DNA of 64,000 bases from Pseudonocardia terrae (GTDB taxonomy: Bacteria > Actinomycetota > Actinomycetes > Mycobacteriales > Pseudonocardiaceae): NCBI RefSeq assembly GCF_021343995.1, contig NZ_JAJTTE010000001.1:1-64000 (forward strand), given 5' to 3'. The notes under the pieces are model-generated. The model did not search any database. It saw nothing but the letters and a program-made list of their open reading frames with translations, and was not told where the DNA came from. Numbering within the stretch: position 1 is the stretch's first letter; each line of letters starts with the position of its first letter. Both the position numbers and the translations under genes were made by a program. Below are positions 37,077-46,433 of the stretch, one piece after another.

Positions 37077-38353
37077 CGGGCCCGGAACGTCAGCGGCAGC
37101 GACTGCATCCCGTGCATCACGTAGCTGGGGTCGTAGCGGGGGACGAATCCCTCCTCGGCCAGCCGGATGTCGTCGAGCCGCTCGAGCAGGACCTCGAACC
37201 CGATCCGGGCCACCGCCCGGGCCAGCGGCGCGCCGATGCAGGAGTGCGGTCCGTGACCGAACGCCTGGTGGGAGCGGAGCTTCTCCCGGTCGGCGTCGTA
37301 CTCGTCCGGGCGGTCGAAGACCTCGGAGTCCCGGTTGCCCGAGGCGTAGACCACCCAGACGTGGGCGCCGGCCGGGATCGGGACGCCGCCGAGCTCGGTG
37401 TCGGCCGTCGCGACCCGGAACAGGCCCTGCACCGGGGACTCCAGGCGCAGGCCCTCCTCCAGGCAGCGGGGCAGGTCCTCGGGGTGCTCCCGGACCCGGG
37501 TCATCAGCGCGGAGTCCTCGCACAGCATCAGCATGAACGAGGAGATGAGCTTGGTCGTGGTGTCCGCGCCCGCGCCGATGAGCTGGCTGAAGAACCCGAC
37601 CATCTCGTTGGGCGTCAACGGGGCGTCGCCCTCGTTGCGGGCCTGGACGACGGCGGTGATCAGGTCGTCCTTCGGGTTCTGCCGGCGGTCCTCGACCTCG
37701 TTCTCGAAGAACGTCCAGAACTCGATCTGCGTCTCCAACGTGGCGAGCAGCTCCTCGTCCGTCATCGAGGTGCCGATCGTGGAGTTGATCGCGTCCGCCC
37801 AGCGCCGGAAGTCCCCCGAGTTCTCCACCGGCACGCCGAGCAGCGTGGCCAGCGCGTGGATCGGGGCGGGGGAGCAGAAGGCCGGCACGAGGTCGACGTG
37901 TCCCTCTGCGGCGAAGCGGTCCACCAGGGCGTGGCACATCTGCCGGATCTGCGGCTCGATGCGCGACACGGAGCGCGGGGTGAGCGCCTTGTTCAGGATC
38001 CGCCGGTGCCGGCTGTGGTGCGGCGGGTCCTGGGTGAAGAGGACGTCGCCGCGGCTCATCACGACCCGGACCCGCTCGGCGAACTCCGGCGTCACGTCCG
38101 TCATGGCCCGGGTGATCGCCGCGATCGCCCCGGACACGGTGGGGCCCATCGGGTTCTGGCTGGAGAACAGCCTGGGCTGGGTGTTGACCTTCTCGATGTC
38201 GGCGTGCCGGGTCACGACGTAGATGTCGTACTCCGGGTCGTGGAAGACGGGGGCGGTGCGCCGCAGCTCCGCGTAGTGCGGATAGGGGCAGCGCATCGCC
38301 TCCTGGTCCTGGTCGAAGACTGCTTTGGTCGGTCGGTCTTCCGTGGTGGTCAT
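37073..38353 (-). CDS. Cytochrome P450
   Basis: This 426-residue P450 has normal signatures: I-helix LIGAGADTTTK, ExxR in LEEGLRLE, and heme loop FGHGPHSCIG. The segment around QDPPHHSRHRRILNKALTPRSVSRIEP is the usual bacterial C-helix. It is followed without gap by the SnoaL-like gene and preceded by the mycofactocin-type SDR gene with a 15-base repeat array in between. The ATG at 38353 starts the conserved N-terminus; the long upstream frame is the repeat array in translation. Confidence 0.93.
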   Translation of the reverse strand: MTTTEDRPTKAVFDQDQEAMRCPYPHYAELRRTAPVFHDPEYDIYVVTRHADIEKVNTQPRLFSSQNPMGPTVSGAIAAITRAMTDVTPEFAERVRVVMSRGDVLFTQDPPHHSRHRRILNKALTPRSVSRIEPQIRQMCHALVDRFAAEGHVDLVPAFCSPAPIHALATLLGVPVENSGDFRRWADAINSTIGTSMTDEELLATLETQIEFWTFFENEVEDRRQNPKDDLITAVVQARNEGDAPLTPNEMVGFFSQLIGAGADTTTKLISSFMLMLCEDSALMTRVREHPEDLPRCLEEGLRLESPVQGLFRVATADTELGGVPIPAGAHVWVVYASGNRDSEVFDRPDEYDADREKLRSHQAFGHGPHSCIGAPLARAVARIGFEVLLERLDDIRLAEEGFVPRYDPSYVMHGMQSLPLTFRAR

Positions 38354-38370
38354 CGCGTCCCCCGACGTCG

Positions 38371-38445
38371 CTGTCCGGTTCGGTGCTGTCCGAATGAGGG
38401 CCGTCCGGATCCGTGCTGTCCGGACCCGTGCTGTTCTGATGCCTG
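38371..38445 (-). repeat. Five-unit 15-bp tandem repeat between SDR and P450 genes
   Basis: CTGTCCGGTTCGGTG and four diverged copies run from 38371 to 38445 with exact 15-base spacing and a common CTGTCCG core. The array fills the gap between the SDR stop and the P450 start and ends right at the SDR stop codon. In the P450 reading direction it would translate as RTA-type pentapeptides, but no start supports that. Confidence 0.85.
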
Positions 38446-39288
38446 CTACTTGGCGCCCTGCCCCGCGTCGACGCGCAGGATGTGGCCGGTGATCTGGTCG
38501 GCGTTGTCCGACGCCAGGAAGAGCACGGCGTCGGTGATGTTCTGCATCTCGGTGCGCCACTTGGGCCCGGGCATGTTGCCGGCCTCGGAGAACATCTCGT
38601 AGGCGGCGCCCGGGGTCATGTCGACCTCGCCGGCCAGCCCGAGCACCATGCCGGAGCCCTGGCCCTCGCCCGGGCGGATCGTCGCGGGCGCGATGCAGTT
38701 CACGTTGATGTCGAACTCGGCGAGCTCGAAGGCCCAGGCCGAGGTCAGGCCCTGAATCGCGTGCTTGGCGGCCACGTAGTGCGACAGCTGCGCGTGTCCC
38801 GAGCCGGTCACCCCGGAGGAGATGTTGACGATCTTCCCGGAACGGCGGCCGATCATGTTCGGCACCACGTACTTCGCGACGTACATGTGCCCCTTGACGA
38901 TCGTGTCGATCACCGCGTCCATGACGTGCGACCGCATGCCCTGGATGGTGTCCAGCGCCGCGACGCCCGCGTTGTTGACGAGGATGTCGATCCGCCCGTC
39001 GAAGAAGTCCAGCGCCTTGGCGACCGCGGCCTCGACCTGGGACTCGTCCCGGATGTCGCAGGGCAGCGGGATGACCCGCCGGTCCTTGTCCTCGATCGCC
39101 TTGACGGTGTCGTCGAGCATCTGCGCCGTGGCGAGCGGGTAGATGTCGGCGATCGGCTCGGTGATGTCGAGCGCGGCGATGTCGGCGCCGGCGTCGGCGA
39201 AGGCCTTGGCGTGGCTGAAGCCCTGGCCCTTCGCCGCCCCGGTGATCAGTACGTTCTTGCCCTCGAGCCCGCGCAGGACGGCGGCCAT
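38446..39288 (-). CDS. Mycofactocin-type SDR family oxidoreductase
   Basis: This 280-residue short-chain dehydrogenase has TGAAKGQG as cofactor loop, NNAG, and the catalytic Ser...Tyr-x3-Lys (NISSGV, HYVAAKH). Between the second beta strand and the third it carries the inserted IADIYPLATAQMLDDTV segment that marks the TIGR03971 group, whose members hold NAD tightly and pass electrons to the peptide cofactor mycofactocin. An alcohol made by the neighbouring P450 is the likely substrate. The ATG at 39288 is preceded by GAGGAGGACCCC. Mycofactocin biosynthesis genes are not in the window. Confidence 0.85.
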   Translation of the reverse strand: MAAVLRGLEGKNVLITGAAKGQGFSHAKAFADAGADIAALDITEPIADIYPLATAQMLDDTVKAIEDKDRRVIPLPCDIRDESQVEAAVAKALDFFDGRIDILVNNAGVAALDTIQGMRSHVMDAVIDTIVKGHMYVAKYVVPNMIGRRSGKIVNISSGVTGSGHAQLSHYVAAKHAIQGLTSAWAFELAEFDINVNCIAPATIRPGEGQGSGMVLGLAGEVDMTPGAAYEMFSEAGNMPGPKWRTEMQNITDAVLFLASDNADQITGHILRVDAGQGAK

Positions 39289-39346
39289 GGGGTCCTCCTC
39301 GGTGATGGTGCGGCGGCAGTGCTGATGTTCGCTCCGCAAGCTCCGC

Positions 39347-39922
39347 TCAGGGGGTCACGACGGGGGCCGGCTGGGTGCCCGACGGGGCCGGAGCGGCTGC
39401 ATCAGGGGCGGGTGCGCCCCGCCCGTGGACGTGCCGGTGTGCGGCCTCGCCCGCGCCGCCGTTGGCCGCCGCCCACCGGACGGAGTCGACGATCATGTCG
39501 TAGCCGGTGCAGCGGCAGAGGTTCCCCTCGATGCCCTCGCGGATCTCGGTCTCGTCGGGCGCCTCGTTCTCGAGCAGCAGCCCGGTCGCGGCCATGACCA
39601 TGCCGGGGGTGCAGTAGCCGCACTGCAGGCCGTGGCACTGCCGGAAGCCCTCCTGCACGGGGGACAGCTCGCCGCCGCCGGCGAGACCCTCGACGGTGAG
39701 GACGTCGGCGCCGTCGGCCGCCACGGCCAGCACGGTGCAGGACTTCACCGTCCTCCCGTCGAGCATCACGGTGCAGGCACCGCAGTTGGACGTGTCGCAG
39801 CCGACGTGCGTGCCGGTGAGCCCGCGGGTCTCGCGCAGGTAGTGCACCAGCAGCAGGCGGGACTCGATCTCGCCCTCGCCCACCGTGCCGTTGACCGTGA
39901 TCCGGACCTTGTGGTGGGACAT
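39347..39922 (-). CDS. [2Fe-2S] small subunit of a CoxS-type molybdenum hydroxylase
   Basis: This 191-residue iron-sulfur subunit has the plant-type cluster motif [12 protein letters not shown] with a fourth Cys in VKSCTV. The second cluster domain is seen in [11 protein letters not shown] and NLCRCTGYD. The last 35 residues are Pro/Ala-rich and not part of the fold. It follows the large subunit gene at one base distance, so the two are an operon. It transfers electrons from the Mo site to an acceptor; a FAD subunit (CoxM type) is not encoded nearby. Confidence 0.93.
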   Translation of the reverse strand: MSHHKVRITVNGTVGEGEIESRLLLVHYLRETRGLTGTHVGCDTSNCGACTVMLDGRTVKSCTVLAVAADGADVLTVEGLAGGGELSPVQEGFRQCHGLQCGYCTPGMVMAATGLLLENEAPDETEIREGIEGNLCRCTGYDMIVDSVRWAAANGGAGEAAHRHVHGRGAPAPDAAAPAPSGTQPAPVVTP

Positions 39923-39923
39923 C

Positions 39924-42239
39924 TCAGCTCCCGTTCTGCTGGAGGATCCGCCAGACCTTCTGCGGGGTGCAGGGCATCTCGACGTCGCGGACGCCGAGGT
40001 GGGACAGCGCGTCGACCACCGCGTTGACCACGGACTGCGGTGCCGCGGTGGCGCCCGACTCGCCGAGCCCCTTGGCCCCCAGGGGGTTGAAGCTGGTCCT
40101 CGTGACCAGGTGGTCGGTCTCGTAGTGGGGGAGGTCGACGGCGCTCGGCAGCGTGTAGTCGACGAGCGTCCCCGACAGGGGCTGGCCGTCCGGCCCGTAC
40201 GCGACCTCCTCGAGCAGGGCCTGTGCGATGCCCTGCGCGACGCCGCCGTGGATCTGCCCCTTGGCCATCAGCGGGTTGATCACGGTGCCGCAGTCGTCGA
40301 CGGCGACGTAGCGGGCGATCCGGACCTTGCCGGTGTCGCGGTCGATCTCGACCACGCAGCAGTGGGCACCCGACGGGTAGGACAGGTTCTGCGGCTCGTG
40401 GAAGGCCGTCTCGTCGAGGCCGAGGTCGAAGCCGTCGGGCAGCAGGTGCGGCTTGAACGCCCGCACCGCGACCTCGCCCATGCCCACGGACTTGCCCGGT
40501 GCGCCCTTGACCCGGAACTCGCCGTCGACCAGCTCGACGTCGGACTCGTCCGCCTCGAGCATGTGCGCGGCGATCCGCGCCGCCTTCTCCCGCACCTTGA
40601 TCGCGGCCTTCATCACCGCCGAGCCGCCGACCGGCACGCCGCGGCTGCCCATCGTGCCGATGCCCTCCTGCACGGTGGCCGTGTCGCCGTGGATGAGGGT
40701 GATCCGGTCGAAGTCGATCTGCAGCTCGTCGGCGACGATCTGGGCGAACGCCGTCTGGTGACCCTGCCCGTGCGGGCTGGTGCCGACCTTGATCACCGCG
40801 GACCCGTCGACGTTGAGCCGGACGTTCGCGGACTCCCAGCCGCCGACGTAGCCGAACTGCTCGAACAGCGGGGTGGGGCCGAAGCCGCCCATCTCGACGA
40901 ACGTGGAGAACCCGATCCCGAGCAGCGGGGCCGCCGGGTCGTCCCGCCGGGTGGCCTGCTCCTTGCGCAGCAGCGGGTAGTCGACGTGCTCGAGGAGCTT
41001 GTCGAGCGCGCCGGGGAAGTCCGCCTCGTCGTAGACGATGCCCTCGAACTGGGTGGCGAACGGCATCTCGCCGGGCTGGACGAAGTTGCGCCGCCGCACC
41101 TCCAGCGGGTCCAGCCCGAGCTCGGCGGCGACGTGGTCGACCACCCGCTCGATCATGAACGACGCTTCGGGACGGCCGGCGCCGCGGTAGGAGCCGACGG
41201 GCGTGGTGTTGGTGACGACCGACCGGAAGCTCGGCGCGATGACCGGGATCTTGTAGCAGCCGCCGGACATGAACGAGGTCAGCGTGGGCAGCCCGATGCC
41301 GGTCGCGTCGGGCCAGCCGCCGCAGTCCTGGGTGATCCGCACGCGCAGGGCGAGCAGCCGGCCGTCGTCGTCGAAGCCGACCTCGACGTCGTGCTCCTGG
41401 GCCCGCCCGTGGACCATCGAGGTCATGTTCTCGCTGCGGGTCTCGACGTACTTGACCGGGCGCCGCAGCCGCCGCGACAGCTCCGCGGTCAGGAGGAACT
41501 CGGGGTAGCAGGAGGCCTTCGCGCCGAAGCCGCCGCCGACGTCGGGCGCCACGACCCGGACCTCCTGCTGGGAGAGCCCGAACATCTGCGCCATCTCGTT
41601 GCGCATGTGGTGCGGGGTCTGGGTGGTGGCGTAGATCGTGAGCCCGGAGTTCTGCCAGTCCGAGAGGCAGACGGTCGGCTCCATCGGCACGGCGGCGCAG
41701 CGCTGGTTCTTCAGGTGGATCGCGAGCCGGTGCGGCGCGGCGGCGAGCTCCTCCTCGGCGTCCGTGGCCGAGAGCACCTGCTCCAGGACGACGTTGGAGG
41801 CGGTGCCCTCGATGATCGGCACGGCGTCCTCGGCGGTCGCCGCGGCGACCGAGGCCATCACCGGGAGCTCCTCGTACTCGACGAGTACCGCCTCGGCGGC
41901 GTCGGCGGCGAGGTAACGGTCCGTGGCGACGACGACGGCCACGCACTCGCCGACGAAGTGCACCCGGTCCTTCGCCAGGCAGGGCCGCTCCATCCCGGGC
42001 ACCGAGCGGTTGGGCGGCATGCCCTCCAGGTCCGCGTTCGTCCAGACGCCGAGGACGCCCGGCATGGCCGCCGCCCCGGTCGTGTCGACCGACAGGATGC
42101 GGGCGTGCGCGAGGTAGGACCGCACGTACGCCATGTGCACCGTGCCGGGCAGGCGGACGTCGTCGACGTACGTGCCGCGCCCGGTGAGCAGGGCCGGGTC
42201 CTCCTTGCGGACCACCGCCGCGCCGACCATCGAGCCCAT
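39924..42239 (-). CDS. Molybdopterin-binding large subunit, CoxL-like (not CO dehydrogenase form I)
   Basis: This 771-residue xanthine oxidase family Mo subunit has the [22 protein letters not shown] opening and Mo-cofactor regions GGGFGAK and GQGHQT. The active-site loop reads SYRGAGR (Ser350-Arg356), whereas true aerobic CO dehydrogenase has AYRCSFR with the catalytic Cys. So the enzyme is a form II-type hydroxylase of an organic substrate, probably an N-heterocycle, aldehyde or activated CH. It is the first gene of a two-gene operon with the Fe-S subunit. The ATG at 42239 starts at the conserved N-terminus. Confidence 0.92.
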   Translation of the reverse strand: MGSMVGAAVVRKEDPALLTGRGTYVDDVRLPGTVHMAYVRSYLAHARILSVDTTGAAAMPGVLGVWTNADLEGMPPNRSVPGMERPCLAKDRVHFVGECVAVVVATDRYLAADAAEAVLVEYEELPVMASVAAATAEDAVPIIEGTASNVVLEQVLSATDAEEELAAAPHRLAIHLKNQRCAAVPMEPTVCLSDWQNSGLTIYATTQTPHHMRNEMAQMFGLSQQEVRVVAPDVGGGFGAKASCYPEFLLTAELSRRLRRPVKYVETRSENMTSMVHGRAQEHDVEVGFDDDGRLLALRVRITQDCGGWPDATGIGLPTLTSFMSGGCYKIPVIAPSFRSVVTNTTPVGSYRGAGRPEASFMIERVVDHVAAELGLDPLEVRRRNFVQPGEMPFATQFEGIVYDEADFPGALDKLLEHVDYPLLRKEQATRRDDPAAPLLGIGFSTFVEMGGFGPTPLFEQFGYVGGWESANVRLNVDGSAVIKVGTSPHGQGHQTAFAQIVADELQIDFDRITLIHGDTATVQEGIGTMGSRGVPVGGSAVMKAAIKVREKAARIAAHMLEADESDVELVDGEFRVKGAPGKSVGMGEVAVRAFKPHLLPDGFDLGLDETAFHEPQNLSYPSGAHCCVVEIDRDTGKVRIARYVAVDDCGTVINPLMAKGQIHGGVAQGIAQALLEEVAYGPDGQPLSGTLVDYTLPSAVDLPHYETDHLVTRTSFNPLGAKGLGESGATAAPQSVVNAVVDALSHLGVRDVEMPCTPQKVWRILQQNGS

Positions 42240-42341
42240 GATCCGGACCTCCTCGTCCTGTCCCTACCGGTCCTGTACCTACCGGCCGTGCGGTGGGTGG
42301 CCGGAGGCATGTGCCCCGGGTCACGACCGACCGACGCTAGG

Positions 42342-42426
42342 AACCTAACGTCGGGCGCCCGCCCGTCGCAAGGGGACCCGGCCTCCGGGCCGTTGCGGGT
42401 CGCCGCGCGTCGTCAGTAGGCTAACG
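42342..42426 (+). promoter_or_regulatory. Divergent regulatory region with palindrome and GTCGTCAG box
   Basis: An inverted repeat CGACGCTAGG-AA-CCTAACGTCG (one mismatch) lies near 42333-42354, towards the hydroxylase operon. The box GTCGTCAG lies at 42409-42416, followed by TAGGCTAACG, towards the flavoprotein gene. The same box recurs ahead of several other genes of the island (see findings). Confidence 0.5.
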
Positions 42427-42499
42427 CCGTTCGGACTCGTCGGGGTACGTGCGGGCGGGTGTCCGGCGGTGCGGCCGCACCTGCGGAACGGGAGGCCCC

Positions 42500-43309
42500 G
42501 TGGTGGAGACCGATCTGATCGTCGTCGGGTTCGGCGGGGCGGGCGCGGCGGCGGCGATCACCGCGCACGACGCGGGCGCCTCCGTCGTCGTGCTGGAGAA
42601 GCAGCCTGCGGAGGCGCACACCCCGGGGACCGCAGGCGGCCGGCTGAACTTCCTGATCGACATCAACCCCGCCGGGTACCTGATCGTGGACCGGCACGGG
42701 CGGCGGTACGCCGACGAGACGATGCAGGCGAAGCTGCTGCACGGCTTCTACTACGAGATGCTCGCCTACGACTACGAGCGCGCCGAGTACGGCCGGATCC
42801 CCAGCTACTGGCTGTTCGACGAGCGCCGGCGCGCCGCGGGCCCCCTCACGCTGACCCATCTCGGTGCCTGCAAGGTCGGGCTCTACGAGTGGAGCCCGGA
42901 CAACGCGGCGGAGATCGCGCGGAGCTGGATCGGCCGCGGGAGCACGCCCGCGGAGGCGGGCGCGGCCGTCGGGATGCCCGATCCCGCCTCCCTCGACGAG
43001 GCCGTGCGGACCTACAACGCCGCGTGCGCCGCGGGGGAGGACCCGCTCGGCCGGGCACCGGAGACCCTCGTCCCGCTCGAGCCGCCGTACTACTGCGTGC
43101 CGCTCTACCCGGGCGGTTCCAACACCTCCGGCGGCCCGGTGCGCGATGCGGGCGGGCGCGTGCTCGATCCCTACGGCGAGCCGGTCCCGGGGTTGTTCGC
43201 GGCGGGGGAGCTGGGGCAGCCGGTCGGCATGCTCTATCCCGCCGACGGCGCCAACCTCTCCGAGGCGTTCTGCTTCGGCCGCATCGCGGCGCGGACCGCG
43301 CTCGGCTGA
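42500..43309 (+). pseudogene. FAD-dependent oxidoreductase (fumarate reductase/KSTD-like) with large internal deletion
   Basis: The N-terminal dinucleotide fold is present (VETDLIVVGFGGAGAAAAI, LEKQP). The C-terminal FAD part is also present (PGLFAAGELG, GMLYPADGANLSEAFCFGRIAAR). The full-length homolog at 47067 has about 200 residues between the GG of the FAD loop and the substrate-domain segment FVPPLVIVSSSVVEDA; here GTAGG joins directly to RLNFLIDINPAGYLIV. The remaining 269 residues lack most of the cap domain and part of the FAD site, so activity is doubtful, although the frame is intact. GGGAGGCCCC precedes the GTG at 42500. In-frame deletion is the simplest reading. Confidence 0.7.
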
Positions 43310-43335
43310 CCACCGCTCGCGGAGCCGCGCGGGTC

Positions 43336-43815
43336 TCAGCCCCGGTCGGGCTCCCGGCGCGGCACCCAGACCCAGTCGATCTCCGGCCGGTTCTCGATCA
43401 CCGCGGCGTGCACCCGGCGCTCGGCGAGCCGCCAGCCCTCCGGGGTGCGGGCGAGGACGTCGACGTAGCGCAGGTGGGCGCGCCACTGCCGGCCCTCCCA
43501 CTCCTCGTGGCTCGCGGTCACGTAGGTCACGGCGGTGGCGCGGTCGCCGTCCTCCGGGTCGAACGTCACGCGGCTCTGCCCGAGCTGGTGGTGGGTGCGG
43601 CGGAACTGCGCCTGGCCTGCGGCGATGCGGTCCCGGACGGCCTGCCGCCCGGTGACGAGCCCGCCGCGGCCGGGCCCGTAGTCCGTGACGCAGTCCGGCG
43701 TGAAGAGTGCGGCGACGGCGTCGAGGTCGTACTCGTCGACCCGCTCGCAGTACAGCGCCAGCACGTCCGCGACGGCGGCCCTGTCCTCGAGTCCCATCGG
43801 GTCCCCGGTTCTCAC
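43336..43815 (-). CDS. SnoaL-like (aromatic-ring-hydroxylation beta/NTF2 fold) protein
   Basis: This 159-residue protein belongs to the SnoaL_4 group (EDRAAVADVLALYCERVDEYDLDAVAALFTPD, RYVDVLARTPEGWRLAERRV). Such proteins are dehydratases, isomerases or hydrolases of cyclic intermediates. The GTG at 43815 overlaps the stop of the LLM oxidoreductase gene (GTGA), indicating coupling; an ATG six codons later is an alternative. It is the last gene of the four-gene operon that starts with the P450 at 46401. Confidence 0.8.
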   Translation of the reverse strand: MRTGDPMGLEDRAAVADVLALYCERVDEYDLDAVAALFTPDCVTDYGPGRGGLVTGRQAVRDRIAAGQAQFRRTHHQLGQSRVTFDPEDGDRATAVTYVTASHEEWEGRQWRAHLRYVDVLARTPEGWRLAERRVHAAVIENRPEIDWVWVPRREPDRG

Positions 43816-44789
43816 GTGCCCTCCCGGAGTCGCGGCAGGACCTCCCTGCCGAAGGTCGCCAGCCGTTCCCGCTGGACCGCCACCGGCTCCGGGAACAGCA
43901 GGCGCAGGACGAGATGGACCTCCGGCCAGTCCCGCAACCCCGCCAGGACCCCGCGCAGCCCGGCGACGACCTCGTCGACGTTCCCCTTGACCTGGATGTA
44001 CGCGTCGACGTCGGCGCCGACGGCGACCGTGCGCGAGTAGACCGTGCGGCCCGTCTGGATCGCCTCGTACGCCTGCTGCTGCACGGCGAAGGCGGCGCGG
44101 GCCGAGCCGGCGCCGCCGCCGGGGGCGTCGAGCACACAGGTGACGTTGACGGCGCGGGTGAACCCGGCACGCGGGGCCCCGAGCTGCGCCGACGCCGCCT
44201 CGACGATCCCGGGCTCGCCCCGGCCGACGAGGTGGCCGTCGGCGATCCGCCCCGCGCGGGCGACCGCGGCGGCCGCGTACCCGCCGAGCCAGATCGGGAT
44301 CCGCCGGCTCGGCGTCGGGGTGACCCGGACGTCGTCGAGCCCGAGGACGGGGCAGGAGAAGCTCGCTCCCGTCCAGGCCGTGCGCAGGGCGCCGACCAGC
44401 GCCTCCAACCGGGCGCCCCGGGTCCGCGGGTCCACGCCGAAGGCCCGGTACTCGTGCTCGGCGTAACCCAGCCCCAGGCCGAGGACGAGCCGCCCGCCGC
44501 TGAGCAGGTCGACCACCGCGGCGTCCTCGGCGAGGCGGAGCGGGTGGTGCAGCGGCGCCAGCACGACGCCGGTGCCGAGCGTGATCCGGCTCGTCACGGG
44601 CGCGAGCGCCGCGAGCACGGTGAGCGGGGAGGGGAGGTAGCCGTCGGGGAGGCCGTGGTGCTCGGTCACCCAGAACGAGTCGAAGCCGGCCGCCTCGGCC
44701 GCCACCGCCACGTCGGCGACCTCGCCGTAGCTCTGTCGGCTGTCGGCGCCCTGGCCGGTCCACAGCCCGACGCCGACCCGCAGGCTCAT
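43812..44789 (-). CDS. LLM-class (probably F420-dependent) flavin oxidoreductase
   Basis: This 325-residue luciferase-like TIM barrel opens with GVGLWTGQG. It has FDSFWVTEHHGLPDGYLPSP, TSRITLGTGVVLAPLHHPLRLAEDAA and GGRLVLGLGLGYAEHEYRAFG, all classical for the family, which uses F420H2 or FMNH2. It probably performs hydride transfer or Baeyer-Villiger type oxidation. ATG/TGA overlaps link it to the genes on both sides in the P450-epoxide hydrolase-like operon. A cofactor choice cannot be proven by sequence. Confidence 0.9.
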   Translation of the reverse strand: MSLRVGVGLWTGQGADSRQSYGEVADVAVAAEAAGFDSFWVTEHHGLPDGYLPSPLTVLAALAPVTSRITLGTGVVLAPLHHPLRLAEDAAVVDLLSGGRLVLGLGLGYAEHEYRAFGVDPRTRGARLEALVGALRTAWTGASFSCPVLGLDDVRVTPTPSRRIPIWLGGYAAAAVARAGRIADGHLVGRGEPGIVEAASAQLGAPRAGFTRAVNVTCVLDAPGGGAGSARAAFAVQQQAYEAIQTGRTVYSRTVAVGADVDAYIQVKGNVDEVVAGLRGVLAGLRDWPEVHLVLRLLFPEPVAVQRERLATFGREVLPRLREGT

Positions 44790-45187
44790 CCGAGGACGTC
44801 CCCGAGCCGCCCGCGCCAGACCTGCAGGTCGACGTAGTCGCGGAAGGCGGTGATCAGGCCCGTCCCCGGGTCGACCTCCACCACGCCGTTGCACTCGATG
44901 GCGTACTCGCGCCCGTCGATCCGGAACCGGTCCACCCGTTCCAGCCACGCCCGGTCCTCGGCGAAGCTCGCCGTGACGATCTCCCACTCCACGTACTCGG
45001 AGCGGTCGAGGATCGGCGCGAGCAGCCCGCGCACGCCCTCCGGCCCGCGGACCGGCGGATGGGGCATGTTCGCGTAGGTGGCGTCGGGGGCGAAGCACGC
45101 CGCGGCGGCCGCGGCGTCGCCCGCGCCGACCGCCGCCAGGAACCGCTCGACCGCCGCCCGCGCGCTCGTCCCGCCCGGCCCGCTCAT
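44786..45187 (-). CDS. Limonene-1,2-epoxide hydrolase-like/SnoaL-fold protein
   Basis: This 133-residue NTF2-fold protein is nearest to the limonene epoxide hydrolase group. VEWEIVTASFAEDRAWLERVDRF and CNGVVEVDPGTGLITAFRDYVDL show the Arg-Asp and Asp ligand positions that activate water in that family. It would hydrolyse an epoxide or act on a related cyclic intermediate made by the P450 just upstream. The ATG overlaps the P450 stop and the stop overlaps the LLM start, both as ATGA. Confidence 0.72.
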   Translation of the reverse strand: MSGPGGTSARAAVERFLAAVGAGDAAAAAACFAPDATYANMPHPPVRGPEGVRGLLAPILDRSEYVEWEIVTASFAEDRAWLERVDRFRIDGREYAIECNGVVEVDPGTGLITAFRDYVDLQVWRGRLGDVLG

Positions 45188-46401
45188 CCCTCGAAGACCA
45201 CCGGGTACGACGCGAAATGGTCGCGCGCGGAGTGCGGGTCCCGCTGCGGGGCGGCGTCCGGATCCGGGCGGCCACCCGCCGTGAGCAGCGCCTCCAGCAT
45301 CAGGGTGACGGTGCCGAGCACCCGCTCGGACTCGCTGACCGGGTGCCCCTCCGGGGCGGGGACCCCGCCCGCCAGCTCGGTGCCGATGCAGGCGTGCATC
45401 CCGCCGCCGAACGCGTGCCCCCACCGCGGGACGTCCGCGGGGACCTCGCGCAGCGGGTCGTAGACGTCCGGGCGCTCGAACACTGCGGGGTCGCGGTTGG
45501 CGGCGGCGATGTCGAGGACGACGAACGCGCCCTCCGGGATCTCCCGGCCGCCCCGCAGCGAGATCGGGGCCAGCGCGCGGCGCTGCGCGACCGGGCTCGC
45601 GGGGTGCAGCCGCAGGGTCTCGTAGACGCAGCGTTGCAGCAGCGCGGGGTCCTGCCGCGCCTTGTCGGCCGCCTCGGGCTCGCGCCGGGCCCAGGCGAAG
45701 AAGTCGTCGGCGGCGTGGGTGAAGGCGTCGGCCGTGGAGTGCGAGCCCGCCTGCAGGTAGAAGGCACACTCGCGGCGCAGGACGTCCCGGTCGATCCCCA
45801 GCTCGTCCCAGTTGCGCAGCAGCGCGGTGAGCACGTCCCGCGGCAGGTCGTCCTCGGTGATCTCGCCGGCGACCAGCCGGGCGAGCAGGGCCTCCCGCCG
45901 CTCGATCGACGGCTGGAGGAAGACCGTGTCGAACTCCTCCAGCGCCGCGGCGACCTCGGCCCGGACCTCCTCGGGATCGCGGGTGGTGTGGACGATCGTG
46001 GCGCCCTCGGAGAACTTCTTCGCGAAGCGGTAGAGCGCGTCGACCGCGGCGTTCACCTCGGCGGCGCTGCCGGTGGGCTTGTCCAGCCCGGCCACCATCG
46101 CCGTGAGGTTCATGATCGTGCGGTAGCCCACCTCCAGCAGGTCCGCCCGGCCCGCGGCGGCGAAGGGCGCGAGGGTGTCCCGGACGACGTCGCGCAGGAA
46201 CGCCTGCTCCCAATACCGGAAGGTGCCGCGGCGGAAGAGCCGGTTCTCCACCCGGCGCCGCTTGCGGTGGTCGGCACCGTGGAGCACGAGCAGGCTGTCG
46301 GCCATGACCACGCCGCCCGCGTCGTACAGGGCCTGCTCCAGGTCGTGCTGGCGGTAGGCCTCCCGCACGTCGGCGTAGCCGTCGAGCGTGATCGTCTCCA
46401 T
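45184..46401 (-). CDS. Cytochrome P450, unusual I-helix (AGSHS)
   Basis: This 405-residue P450 has ExxR in YETLRLHP and heme loop FGGGMHACIG. The I-helix segment, usually AG-x-(D/E)-T, reads LQAGSHSTADAF, so the acid is His and the Thr is Ser. The N-terminus is also special (YRQHDLEQALYDAGGVVM, HRKRRRVENRLFRR) and is shared with the P450 at 50560, with which it forms a paralogous pair. The altered proton relay points to an atypical reaction or peroxide use. It is the first gene of a four-gene operon, and the ATG at 46401 is preceded by CGGGGACACCG. Confidence 0.9.
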   Translation of the reverse strand: METITLDGYADVREAYRQHDLEQALYDAGGVVMADSLLVLHGADHRKRRRVENRLFRRGTFRYWEQAFLRDVVRDTLAPFAAAGRADLLEVGYRTIMNLTAMVAGLDKPTGSAAEVNAAVDALYRFAKKFSEGATIVHTTRDPEEVRAEVAAALEEFDTVFLQPSIERREALLARLVAGEITEDDLPRDVLTALLRNWDELGIDRDVLRRECAFYLQAGSHSTADAFTHAADDFFAWARREPEAADKARQDPALLQRCVYETLRLHPASPVAQRRALAPISLRGGREIPEGAFVVLDIAAANRDPAVFERPDVYDPLREVPADVPRWGHAFGGGMHACIGTELAGGVPAPEGHPVSESERVLGTVTLMLEALLTAGGRPDPDAAPQRDPHSARDHFASYPVVFEG

Positions 46402-46433
46402 CGGTGTCCCCGGTTCACCTCGGCGTGATAGTC

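Noticed and set aside
38371..38560. N-terminal extension of the P450 formed by the 15-base repeats.
   Set aside because: The ATG at 38353 fits the family N-terminus and no start with ribosome binding site precedes the repeat translation.
39347..42239. Aerobic CO dehydrogenase.
   Set aside because: The diagnostic AYRCSFR loop is absent (SYRGAGR) and no FAD subunit lies beside it.
42333..42354. KstR-type cholesterol regulon operator.
   Set aside because: The palindrome CGACGCTAGG-AA-CCTAACGTCG does not fit the TNNAACNNGTTNNA pattern.
39885..42419. Long plus-strand frame opposite the molybdenum hydroxylase genes.
   Set aside because: The minus-strand proteins have clear family motifs; the plus-strand translation is Arg/Asp/Val-rich shadow.
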